52,025 nt of DNA, taken from positions 1-52,025 of the forward strand of contig PXSZ01000070.1 in NCBI GenBank assembly GCA_003023105.1, read 5' to 3'. Of this stretch, positions 40,979 to 48,779 are shown one piece after another (the stretch's first letter is position 1; the number at the start of each line of letters is the position of its first letter). Under the pieces are notes generated by a model, which worked only from the letters and a program-made list of their open reading frames with translations, did no database searches and was not told where the DNA came from. Both the position numbers and the translations under genes were made by a program. Source of the DNA: Bacteroidetes bacterium QH_10_64_37 (GTDB lineage Bacteria; Bacteroidota; Rhodothermia; Rhodothermales; Salinibacteraceae).

Positions 40979-41878
40979 TCAGGCCTGAAGCCCCCACCAC
41001 GCAATAAAGACGACCAGGCCTCCCACCAGGGCACTCACCATGGCGTGCAGGCGGAGGCGGTCGAGCAGATGATGCGCTGCGTCGAACGCGCCCTCAGGAG
41101 TGTTCTCGTCGGTCAGCCCCGCGGCCTCGGACACTTCGCCTCCGATTTCGCATCGCGGGAGGAAGTCGAGCGCCACGTGCAAGAAGACGCCGGTGGCAAT
41201 GCCAAACACCAGGGCGTGCACGATATCGCTTCCCGGTGGAGACAGGAGCCCCACCGGCACCGCCGTCGCCATCACCGCGGCCGCCGGAACCAGGAGGACC
41301 GATGTTGCCCGACCCGCCCGATGCAGTCGACGCGCCGCCGCGTAGCCCGCAGGGGCCTTGTGGGACACAATCGCGAGGCCCAGCACGGGACTGAGGGCTG
41401 GCATCGTCGCGTAGACGGCCCCAATCACGAGTCCGGCGGCCAGAGAATGTGCGGTTAGCTCGAAGGTCGTAGCATCAAGTGGAAGATGCAGGTGTGAAAG
41501 CTGGTGCTGGGCGGCGTGGAACGCAAACCCGAGGAGGATGCCGGCGGCGATGCCAAACCCGCCGAACGCGGCGTGGTGACTGATCGCGCTCGGAATCAGG
41601 AAGGCGCCCGTGCTGGTGATCATGGCGCCGCTGGCGAGGCCGTACCCCCAGGCCAGCCGTCGGCCCTGCGCGACGCTTCCCGCGGACGTAACGCTACGTG
41701 AGGGCGTTCCCAGCCACGCGCCCCCCGCCATGGCGACGAAGGCGATTCCTCCGATAGCAAGCAGCGTCCAGAGCGCGACCGCGACGGCAAGCGCCGAGGC
41801 GCCGATCAGGGCGCCGACGCCGATCCACCCGACCGGCGACATCGAGGCCATAGGCGACGACAACGAGAACGAAGGCAT
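40979..41878 (-). CDS. ZIP family metal transporter
   Basis: 299 residues with about eight helices. ZIP features: AHSLAAGLVIGAVYA (the HS.xxG helix IV), SHKAPAGYAAARRLH (helix V), and GVFLHVALDFLPRCEIGG. A His-rich loop FHAAQHQLSHLHLPLD sits before helix IV. It probably imports Zn2+ or another divalent cation. ATG at 41878 begins the protein; the strand then has the tRNA-Asp terminator only 33 bases upstream. Confidence 0.85.
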   Translation of the reverse strand: MPSFSLSSPMASMSPVGWIGVGALIGASALAVAVALWTLLAIGGIAFVAMAGGAWLGTPSRSVTSAGSVAQGRRLAWGYGLASGAMITSTGAFLIPSAISHHAAFGGFGIAAGILLGFAFHAAQHQLSHLHLPLDATTFELTAHSLAAGLVIGAVYATMPALSPVLGLAIVSHKAPAGYAAARRLHRAGRATSVLLVPAAAVMATAVPVGLLSPPGSDIVHALVFGIATGVFLHVALDFLPRCEIGGEVSEAAGLTDENTPEGAFDAAHHLLDRLRLHAMVSALVGGLVVFIAWWGLQA

Positions 41879-41910
41879 CGTGACAGTGGAGTCTCTGTCA
41901 ACCCCCCAAC

Positions 41911-41951
41911 GACAAAAGCCCCCGATCCCGACAGTTGTCGAGACCGAGGGC
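41911..41951 (-). terminator. Intrinsic terminator downstream of tRNA-Asp
   Basis: On the minus strand GCCCTCGGTCTCGAC (41951-41937), loop AACT, GTCGGGATCGGGGGC (41932-41918) then TTTTGTCG. All fifteen positions pair if G-U is allowed. It begins five bases after the tRNA 3' end. Confidence 0.85.
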
Positions 41952-41955
41952 CGGG

Positions 41956-42030
41956 CGGTCCGGACGGGACTCGAACCCGCGACCTCTGCCGTGACAGGGC
42001 AGCATTCTAAACCAACTGAACTACCGGACC
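41956..42030 (-). tRNA. tRNA-Asp (anticodon GTC)
   Basis: A 75-base tRNA: acceptor GGTCCGG/CCGGACC with discriminator G; D arm GTTC AGTTGGTTTA GAAT; anticodon stem CTGCC/GGCAG enclosing CTGTCAC, giving GTC; T arm GCGGG TTCGAGT CCCGT. CCA not encoded. Confidence 0.96.
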
Positions 42031-42053
42031 ATCGGGCGACGAAGCGCACAGGT

Positions 42054-42083
42054 ATCTAAAAACCAAGCCCCGTTGGGTTCCGG
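42054..42083 (-). terminator. Orphan intrinsic-terminator-like hairpin
   Basis: On the minus strand GCCCCG, loop GAACCCAA, CGGGGC, then TTGGTTTTTAG. It precedes the tRNA-Asp by about 25 bases and has no known upstream gene on that strand. Confidence 0.5.
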
Positions 42084-42167
42084 GGCAGGGAAATGTTCAC
42101 ACAGGTTCAACCCTGAATGATTGGTTCTCAGGGCACTCAGCCAAGAAGGTTCCCGCACAGAACAGCG

Positions 42168-42197
42168 AAAAGACTTCGGATGTCTTCGTGCGTTATA
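42168..42197 (+). repeat. Dispersed AAAGACcTCGGAcGTCT element, copy 2
   Basis: Reads AAAGACTTCGGATGTCTTCG then TGCGTTATAA, matching the copy at 3551 at most positions with C/T and A/G exchanges. Confidence 0.5.
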
Positions 42198-42374
42198 AGA
42201 GCGATGCGTGGATCCTTGAATTTCCATCAGGGGCGCACACACCTCCGGAAACAAAAGACCCCCACAGTGCTAAAGTGGGCTGTCCGCTGAACGAGGGCGG
42301 ACCTGCCCCCGGCAGCAAACGCGTCGCTCTCTCTACGTTCCACCATTATTTCCCGCCACGACCAAACTGCGCCT

Positions 42375-42614
42375 ATGCCGACCTACACGTACCGCCGCGA
42401 AGACGGAAGCACCTTTGAGATCCAGCAACGCATCACCGAGGACCCTCTCGACACGTGCCCGGACACGGGTCAGGACGTCGAACGAATTATCACCGACAAC
42501 CCGGGGATTATCTTCAAAGGCGAGGGCTTTCACGTCAACGACTACGACGAGCACGGCCCCAAAACCGACGAGGCCGACGCGAGCGACGGGGAGGCAGAGA
42601 CGGACGCGGCGTAA
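42375..42614 (+). CDS. FmdB-like small protein with degenerate zinc ribbon
   Basis: 79 residues. MPTYTYRREDGSTFEIQQRI and ERIITDNPGIIFKGEGFHVN then DYDEH follow the FmdB family (P.Y.Y.C..CG..FE ... CP.CG..(V)(E/K)R.I....G(F/I).FKG.GF(Y/H)..DY). However, the first CxxC is replaced by REDGS and the second by CPDTGQ, leaving one cysteine. It cannot bind zinc in the usual way. Tail is acidic (Glu/Asp/Ala). Confidence 0.8.
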   Translation: MPTYTYRREDGSTFEIQQRITEDPLDTCPDTGQDVERIITDNPGIIFKGEGFHVNDYDEHGPKTDEADASDGEAETDAA

Positions 42615-42648
42615 CGGTTCCGGAGCGACAGGGAGACTCCAGTGAGGC

Positions 42649-45600
42649 CTACGTGGCGTCTTCGGCCTTCGGAAGACGAACGGTAAAGCAGCTCCCTCCT
42701 CCCTTCCGGGTCTCTACCTCGATGAACCCGCCCATCTCATCGACGATCCGATGGGCGACGGTAAGACCGAGCCCCGTCCCCTCATATTCCCGCCCAATCC
42801 CTTCGGACTCCTGGACGAACGCCTCGAACAGCTCGTCGGTCTCCTCGGGATCCATTCCGATGCCGGTGTCTTCCACCTCCAGGACCACCGTCTCGTCGTC
42901 CGCTCGGGTCCGGACCCACACCGTTCCGCCGGACTCGGTGTACTTGATCGCGTTGGACAACAAGTTGCGGAGTACGACTTGCAGCCCGTCCTTGTCGGCC
43001 CGGCACCAGATTGGATCCTCTCCAATCTCCATCTGAAGTTCGACGCCCGCCTCCTCGGCCTGTGGCCCGAACTGCCGAGCGGTGTCTTTAACCTCGGCGG
43101 CAAGGTCGAGTGCGCCAGCGGAAAAATTCATTTCCCCCGCCTCCAGCCTCGAGAGATTCAACACGCGGTCGAGTGTGTTCAGCAGGCGGCGGCCGCTCTT
43201 CTCAATCAAGTGCGCATGCTGGGAAATCGTCCCCTCCGGGTCGTCGGCCACCTGCTCACCAATCATTTCCGCGAAGCCGAGGATTGAGGTCAGCGGCGTG
43301 CGGATCTCGTGGCTCATGTTCGCGAGGAAGGCGCTCTTGAGCCGACTCATCCGCTCGGCCTCCTCCTTGGCCGCCCGCAGTTGCTGTTCCTGTCGCTTCC
43401 GGTCGTCGATGTTCTCCACCATGCTGACGACCTGAAAGCCGTCGGTCACTTCGCGGCGCGAGACGGTGAGGTACCCCCAGAACGCTTCTCCGTCCTGACG
43501 AAGGTACCGCTTCTCGAGCTGATACTGGTCACGCTCCCCGGCGATGAGTTCCTGATAACGCTGCTTGTCCGCGTCGAGGTGCTCGGGATGCGTCAGGTGT
43601 TCGAGGTGCACGTTCTGGAGTTCGCCAGCCTCGTACCCCAGCATCGATTCGAGGGCCGGATTGGCTTCGAAGATGGCCCCGCTTTCGTCAATGAGCGCAA
43701 TTCCGAGGCCGGCGTTCTCGAAAACCCCTCGGAAGCGCTGCTCGATCTCCCGCTGCTCGGTAATATCGTTGATGTGGAAGACCGCCCCCTCCAGCTCGCC
43801 GTCGGGACTGCGGAGGGGCGCACCACTCACCGACAGCAGCCGCCGCTCGCCGTTGGGCCATTTGATGGTGTGCTCCACATCGCGCACCGGCTCGCCCGTG
43901 GCCATCACCCGGGCAAACGGAAGCTCCTCGTCGGGAATCGGCTCCCCCTCCGGCGTCGTGATGTCCCAGGCCGGATCGTTGTAGGTCCGATCGGTGATCT
44001 CGTCTCGTTCGAGCCCAATCATCTCCTCGGCCCGGCCGCTGGCCTGCACGAACTCGCCCTCGGGATTGAACACCGCGATGGCCACCGGGCTCGTCTCCAG
44101 GATGCGGTCGAGAAAATCGCGCTCCGCCCGAAGGGTTTCCTCCCGTTCGATGCGATCGAGGACCGTGGCGGCGTGAGCACCGAGAAGCTCCAGCAGCCGC
44201 ACGTCGAAGTCGTCGATGCCGCCGGTCTGCGCACTCGCCACGGAGAGAACGCCGTGGTCCCCCAAAGGGACGCAGGCCCCGGCCCCGAGATCTCCGAGGT
44301 CGACCTCACTCTCCACTTCGGAGAGATCCTCGGCAACTACCGTTTCTCCTGAATGGTAGACACGAGCCCCCAGGCTCGGCCCTTCCAGACCTAGCGGGGG
44401 AACGCTTGGAATCTGTTCGGGCACCGCCGATGAGATGGCCGCTGGGACGAGGCACCCTTCTCCAACGAAGAAGACGCCGTTGAGGAGGTAGTCGAAGGTT
44501 TCACTCACGAGTGACTGGAGTTGCTCAGCAACAGCCTCTCGTGTCTGGGCCGCTACCAGCTGCTCGGTCGCAGTGTAAAGAGCCTCTGCTTTCTGCTCTC
44601 GGTCCCGAAGGGTCCGTTCCCGCTCTTTCCGTTCGGTAATGTCTTGAACCGCTCCTGCCACCGTAACCACCTCCCCCGCCTCCTTTTCGGCGGGGCTGCC
44701 CACCGCCCGCACCCACCGGCCGTTTCCTGTCTCGGTAATGAGAGGAAGCTCCAAATCATAAGGCTCCCCCTCCTCCGCAGTGCGCCCGAACGCCTCTTCC
44801 AGCGTAGCGCGCGCCTCGGACGGGTAGAAATCCAGAACCCGCTCCGTGGTGATCTCCTCCCCTCGGGGCACCTCAAAGATCTCGTACACCTTGTCCGTCC
44901 AGGAGACCTCCCCAGTTTGCACGTCGGCCATCCAGGCCCCGGTCAGGCGTTGGGCTTGCTCCAGGAGATACTTCTGGCGACGGAGCGTCTCCTCCCGCTC
45001 CCGCTCCTCGGTCACGTCCCGCTGAACGGAGACCCAGTACTCGACATTCCCGTCGTCGTCCCGAACGGGGGCCACATTCCACTGAGTGACGAAAGGCGTC
45101 CCGTCCTTGCGGTAGTTGGTCGTCTCGCCCTGCCAAGGCTCCTCGGCCTCCAGGGCCTCCTGCAGCGAGTTCAGCACCGGCCGGCTGGTCTCCGGCCCCT
45201 GCAAAATCCGCGGCGTCTTTCCGAGGACCTCCTCCTCCGTGTAGCCCGTCATCTCCTCGAAGGCCGAGTTCACGTACGCGATGCGCGGGCCGGGCTCATC
45301 GAGCGGCTCCGCTTCCGTAATGAGCACGGACTCTCGCGCCTGCTCCACCGCCTGCGACAGCACGCGAAGCTTCCGCTCTCGCTTGCTGCGCTTGGGAATT
45401 TCGGTAATCACCCCGTCGTAACGGACCGTTCCGCAAGGGTCGCCGCACGTCACTGAGCCGCGCAGGAGGCCAGTAAACGTCGATCCATCCCTGCGCCGAA
45501 ACGTAATTTCCCCGCCATCGGCGTCTCCCCTCCCTTCTACGGGCCGGATGAGCGCCCCCTGGTCCGTCGGGTCCACGCACAACGTTGCCGGGTCGGCCTG

Positions 45601-46164
45601 TAGGATTGCCTCTACACTCTCGTACCCAAACATCTCGGCGAAGGCCTGATTGGCGTAGACAAGGCCCTCTTCCGGCGTGGATCGGAAGACGCCCTCCGAC
45701 ACGTGTTCGGTGATCGACCGGAGTTGCACCTCCTGCTCGCGGCGCTGCCGATCTATCTTCTTTCGCTCACGGGCCCACCGGAGGGTCCGCTGGACGAGCT
45801 CGGACGACAGTTCGTCCTTCTGCAAGTACTCCGCCGCACCGGACTGAAGGGCCGACCGGACCGTCCCAAGGGGCTCCGCCTCGGTAAGCACCACCATGGG
45901 GATCGTTGGGGCCGCCTCCTCGCAGCGCCGCACAGCCTCAGTCCCCTCGCAGCCGGGCAGGTCCAAGTCGAGAGCCAGAACGTCCGGCGACCGTTCTCCG
46001 AGCACCTGAAGGCCCGTTTTGAAGTCCTCCTCCCAGTGGAGAGTGGCCTCTTGGTCCCCAACCCGCAGGTGTTCCTCGAAGCGACAGGCCTCTTCCGGAT
46101 TGGTTCCAATCAGAAGAACGTGTAGGGGGACGTCGAAGGCGGGACGGCCTATGTGGACAGTCAT
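42649..46164 (-). CDS. Hybrid multi-PAS histidine kinase (REC-PAS-PAS-PAS-GAF-PAS-PAS-HisKA-HATPase)
   Basis: 1171 residues. A receiver domain (about 12-130) has phospho-acceptor Asp66 in VLALDLDLPGCEG and Lys in EYLQKDEL. PAS units follow at about 145-260, 270-395 (including NSAFEEMTGYTEEEVLGKTP then RILQGPET, resembling LOV but lacking the flavin Cys), and 405-515; a GAF domain about 525-690; PAS about 695-815 and 820-935. HisKA has SHEIRTPLTSILGF (~953) and the HATPase has NLLSNAIKYT (~1073), DTGIGMD, GTGLGL. An N-terminal REC with C-terminal kinase is the arrangement of sensor kinases in halophiles. No output regulator lies adjacent. Confidence 0.9.
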   Translation of the reverse strand: MTVHIGRPAFDVPLHVLLIGTNPEEACRFEEHLRVGDQEATLHWEEDFKTGLQVLGERSPDVLALDLDLPGCEGTEAVRRCEEAAPTIPMVVLTEAEPLGTVRSALQSGAAEYLQKDELSSELVQRTLRWARERKKIDRQRREQEVQLRSITEHVSEGVFRSTPEEGLVYANQAFAEMFGYESVEAILQADPATLCVDPTDQGALIRPVEGRGDADGGEITFRRRDGSTFTGLLRGSVTCGDPCGTVRYDGVITEIPKRSKRERKLRVLSQAVEQARESVLITEAEPLDEPGPRIAYVNSAFEEMTGYTEEEVLGKTPRILQGPETSRPVLNSLQEALEAEEPWQGETTNYRKDGTPFVTQWNVAPVRDDDGNVEYWVSVQRDVTEEREREETLRRQKYLLEQAQRLTGAWMADVQTGEVSWTDKVYEIFEVPRGEEITTERVLDFYPSEARATLEEAFGRTAEEGEPYDLELPLITETGNGRWVRAVGSPAEKEAGEVVTVAGAVQDITERKERERTLRDREQKAEALYTATEQLVAAQTREAVAEQLQSLVSETFDYLLNGVFFVGEGCLVPAAISSAVPEQIPSVPPLGLEGPSLGARVYHSGETVVAEDLSEVESEVDLGDLGAGACVPLGDHGVLSVASAQTGGIDDFDVRLLELLGAHAATVLDRIEREETLRAERDFLDRILETSPVAIAVFNPEGEFVQASGRAEEMIGLERDEITDRTYNDPAWDITTPEGEPIPDEELPFARVMATGEPVRDVEHTIKWPNGERRLLSVSGAPLRSPDGELEGAVFHINDITEQREIEQRFRGVFENAGLGIALIDESGAIFEANPALESMLGYEAGELQNVHLEHLTHPEHLDADKQRYQELIAGERDQYQLEKRYLRQDGEAFWGYLTVSRREVTDGFQVVSMVENIDDRKRQEQQLRAAKEEAERMSRLKSAFLANMSHEIRTPLTSILGFAEMIGEQVADDPEGTISQHAHLIEKSGRRLLNTLDRVLNLSRLEAGEMNFSAGALDLAAEVKDTARQFGPQAEEAGVELQMEIGEDPIWCRADKDGLQVVLRNLLSNAIKYTESGGTVWVRTRADDETVVLEVEDTGIGMDPEETDELFEAFVQESEGIGREYEGTGLGLTVAHRIVDEMGGFIEVETRKGGGSCFTVRLPKAEDAT

Positions 46165-46210
46165 GTTATTTCGTCATCTTATTTAGACACTTTACCTTTT
46201 TCAAATAGCA

Positions 46211-46241
46211 CTCATATTTTCTGCTTAAATTTTTTCGTCAA
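46211..46241 (-). promoter_or_regulatory. Candidate promoter of the hybrid kinase
   Basis: On the minus strand TTGACG (46241-46236) and TATGAG (46216-46211) with a 19-base spacer, longer than ideal. It lies in the most AT-rich stretch of the window (46165-46256), between the ferredoxin stop and kinase start. Confidence 0.35.
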
Positions 46242-46256
46242 TAGGAATGTTTCGAC

Positions 46257-46631
46257 TCACTGATTCTCCAGTGTCTCAATGGGATACCATTCAGCCGCAG
46301 GCTCCACCATGATGGCCGGCTCCGGCCCCGCATCGTCCCATCCTTGGTCCTCAACCGTCATGAGCGGCTTGACCGTCATGTTGCGGTCCACCACAATTTG
46401 ACACGAGAGGCGGAAGTCCCCGTACTGGCCGATGTCGTTGAGCTTCTCGTGCTCGGCTTCGGTCATGACGTCCGGCTCCCCCTCCTCAAACTCGACGCGA
46501 CAGGTGGTGCACATGGCCTGCCCTCCGCAACGGTGCCCCAGCCCCATCCCACAGTCCTCAATGGCGCGGACGAGCCGCGTGCCGTCCTCGACCTCGAAGG
46601 TGCCAACGCCCTGAATTGTAAGTTCGTGCAT
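46257..46631 (-). CDS. 2Fe-2S ferredoxin
   Basis: 124 residues. The plant-type ferredoxin fold is shown by DCGMGLGHRCGGQAMCTTCR (Cys pattern C-x5-C-x2-C around 35-44) and RLSCQIVVDRNMTVKP (fourth Cys ~76). This spacing is that of adrenodoxin-like and Isc-type ferredoxins. The C-terminal ~30 residues (DDAGPEPAIMVEPAAEWYPI) are a tail of acidic and aromatic residues. It carries one [2Fe-2S] cluster. It lies upstream of the hybrid kinase on the same strand, separated by 92 bases. Confidence 0.9.
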   Translation of the reverse strand: MHELTIQGVGTFEVEDGTRLVRAIEDCGMGLGHRCGGQAMCTTCRVEFEEGEPDVMTEAEHEKLNDIGQYGDFRLSCQIVVDRNMTVKPLMTVEDQGWDDAGPEPAIMVEPAAEWYPIETLENQ

Positions 46632-47249
46632 GGAAGATGTCAGAATGGTTGGGAAAGTGTGTGAACGAGCGGTCAGCGTTAAAGAGACGAATCGGAGGTG
46701 AGTGCGTCAAGCGTGGCCTGGATTTATCGCCAAAACCATTCCACATCCCTCCGGAACTCTTCGGCGTCCGGTTCCCTCCGATACGGCGCAGGACACCATC
46801 GTCTTCCCCACCGACTTCACGTGCGCGTGTCCAACGGTTCCCCTCGCTACCGCCAGTACGCGGGCCTCGCCCTCGTCATCATCGCCTACGTGGGCGGCAT
46901 CATCGGATGGTCGTGTGCCGTGCTCCAGGTGGACCCCCAGCCTTCAACCGACCCGGATCCTGCTGAGGCTACACACAGACGCGTCGCGCCGCCCGTCGCG
47001 GCTCCTTGTTTCTTTTCCCGCGCTCCCGAAATTTCCCGTGCTCCCGCAATGCGAATGCGCATCACGCGGACGAAACGGACAGCGGGCAGGCGGGAATTCG
47101 CGGACTGATGATCGATCCCATCGGGACCGGGAACGGCCTCTACGCCGAACATTTCTTTGCCCCTCGGGTACCTTCGTTCCTGAATGCATCTGGGATGCAG
47201 GAATGTTTGTCCTCCCGACCCGTCTCCTACTGACCTTCCTCCGCTACGC
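46632..47249. other. Long intergenic region before gatB
   Basis: 618 bases. Only a weak small ORF (next entry) is seen. A CTCCC-type tract lies at about 47008-47050. A promoter for gatB should be here, but none is obvious. Confidence 0.4.
46827..47108 (+). CDS. Possible small membrane protein
   Basis: 94 residues from a GTG. Residues about 9-35 (YRQYAGLALVIIAYVGGIIG) form one hydrophobic helix. From about residue 50 the sequence is Arg/Pro/Ala-rich and coincides with the repeat tract, so the real gene may end earlier or be a relic. No homologue recognised and no ribosome site; a chance frame is possible. Confidence 0.25.
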   Translation: MSNGSPRYRQYAGLALVIIAYVGGIIGWSCAVLQVDPQPSTDPDPAEATHRRVAPPVAAPCFFSRAPEISRAPAMRMRITRTKRTAGRREFAD

Positions 47250-48770
47250 ATGGCCTACGAGAACTACGAGCCGGTCATCGGCCTCGAGGTTCACGTCCAG
47301 CTCCAGACCGACGCCAAGATTTTTAGCCCCGACGCCACCGCGTTCGGGGCCGCGCCCAACACGCAGGTCGACCCCATCAGCCTGGGGCACCCGGGCACGC
47401 TGCCGGTTCTCAACGAGAAGGTAGTCGAGTATGCCCTTCGGCTGGGCCTGGCCACCCACTGCTCCATTGCGTCCCGCTCGGTCTTTGCCCGCAAGCATTA
47501 CTTCTACCCGGACCTGCCCAAGGGCTACCAGATCTCGCAGTACGACTCCCCCATCTGCTACGACGGCCACGTGGACCTCTTCCCGGACGAGGACGGCAAG
47601 GGGTCGACCGGGGAGGCGTCGCGTCGCGTCGGCCTCACGCGCATCCACATGGAGGAGGACGCGGGCAAGTCGATGCACAATCCCGACGGCAGCACGCGGC
47701 TCGACTTTAACCGATGCGGCGTGCCCCTGCTCGAGCTGGTGACGGAGCCGGACCTGCGCTCCCCGCGCGAGGCATCCCTCTTTCTCGAGCGGCTGCGCCA
47801 ACTGGTGCGCTACCTCGGCATCAGCGACGGCAACATGGAGGAGGGCTCCCTGCGCTGCGACGCCAACGTGAGCGTCCGCCCCCGGGGCCGTGAGGCATTC
47901 GGGACGCGGACGGAACTGAAAAACATGAACTCGATGCGGCACGTGGAGCAGGCGCTCGACTACGAGATTACGCGCCAGATCGCCGCCGAGGAGCGGGGCG
48001 ACGCGATCACGCAGCAGACCCTGCTCTGGGACTCCGACTCGGGCACCACCCGGCCCATGCGGTCGAAGGAGGAGGCCCACGACTACCGCTACATGCCGGA
48101 TCCGGACCTCGTGGAGGTGACCGTCGAGGATGAAATGATCGAGCGTGTTCGCGAGCGCCTCCCCGAGCTGCCCCGGGCGCGCCGGCGGCGGTTCATGGAG
48201 GAGACTGGTCTCCCGGCCTACGACGCCGGGGTGCTGACGGAGGAGCGGGCCGTGGCCGACTATTTCGAGGAAACCCTTCGCCACCTCTACAAGCGCACGA
48301 AGGGCGGCGACACCGACGCGCAGGCCAAAATGGTGTCGAACCTCATCATGACCGAGGGGATGCGCGTGCTCAACGAGCGCTCCCTCTCCATCGATGAACT
48401 GCCGGTGGATCCGGAACGGCTGGCCCAGCTCGTCTACCTTCGCATCCAGGACAAGGTCAGCTCCAACGGCGCGCAGGAGGTGTTCGAAGCCATGCTGGAG
48501 CACCCCGACCGGAGCGCGGGCGCAATCGCCGACGAGCGCGACCTCATTCAAGTCTCCGACCGCAGCGCCATCGAGCCCCTCGTCGACGACGTGATCGACG
48601 ATCACCCGGACAAGGTGAGCACCTACCTCGGCGGAAAAGACGGCCTCCTCGGGTTCTTCATCGGGCAGGTGATGCAGCGTTTCGACGGCTCTCCCAATCC
48701 GGAGCTGGTCCGGTCGCTCCTGCGGGAGAAGCTGGATGCGCAGCGAGACGCAGTGAACGTCGACGAGTAG
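47250..48770 (+). CDS. gatB: Asp/Glu-tRNA amidotransferase subunit B
   Basis: 506 residues. GatB catalytic cradle about 1-300: YEPVIGLEVHVQLQTDAKIF, the P.L(N) segment HPGTLPVLNEKVVEYALRLG, ARKHYFYPDLPKGYQISQYD (canonical) and RIHMEEDAGKSMH. The GatB/YqeY tail is about 345-506 with TGLPAYDAGVLTEERAVADY. With GatA and GatC (not here) it converts Glu-tRNA-Gln and Asp-tRNA-Asn to the amidated forms. ATG at 47250 is exactly at the conserved start. Confidence 0.96.
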   Translation: MAYENYEPVIGLEVHVQLQTDAKIFSPDATAFGAAPNTQVDPISLGHPGTLPVLNEKVVEYALRLGLATHCSIASRSVFARKHYFYPDLPKGYQISQYDSPICYDGHVDLFPDEDGKGSTGEASRRVGLTRIHMEEDAGKSMHNPDGSTRLDFNRCGVPLLELVTEPDLRSPREASLFLERLRQLVRYLGISDGNMEEGSLRCDANVSVRPRGREAFGTRTELKNMNSMRHVEQALDYEITRQIAAEERGDAITQQTLLWDSDSGTTRPMRSKEEAHDYRYMPDPDLVEVTVEDEMIERVRERLPELPRARRRRFMEETGLPAYDAGVLTEERAVADYFEETLRHLYKRTKGGDTDAQAKMVSNLIMTEGMRVLNERSLSIDELPVDPERLAQLVYLRIQDKVSSNGAQEVFEAMLEHPDRSAGAIADERDLIQVSDRSAIEPLVDDVIDDHPDKVSTYLGGKDGLLGFFIGQVMQRFDGSPNPELVRSLLREKLDAQRDAVNVDE

Positions 48771-48779
48771 ACGAGGCCG

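Larger units (their letters stand above)
42031..42374. other. Intergenic region upstream of tRNA-Asp and the FmdB-like gene
   Basis: 344 bases. No protein gene seen. It contains a terminator-like hairpin on the minus strand at 42058-42083 with no annotated gene feeding it, a CCCAC/GTGGG inverted repeat (about 42259-42287) and a GTCCGC/GCGGAC inverted repeat (about 42280-42302). An unannotated minus-strand transcript is possible. A copy of the AAAGACcTCGGAcGTCT element is at 42168-42197. Confidence 0.4.

Noticed and set aside
42101..42180. SRP or other standard structural RNA near tRNA-Asp
   Set aside because: The conserved SRP tetraloop region and RNase P or tmRNA core strings are not present.
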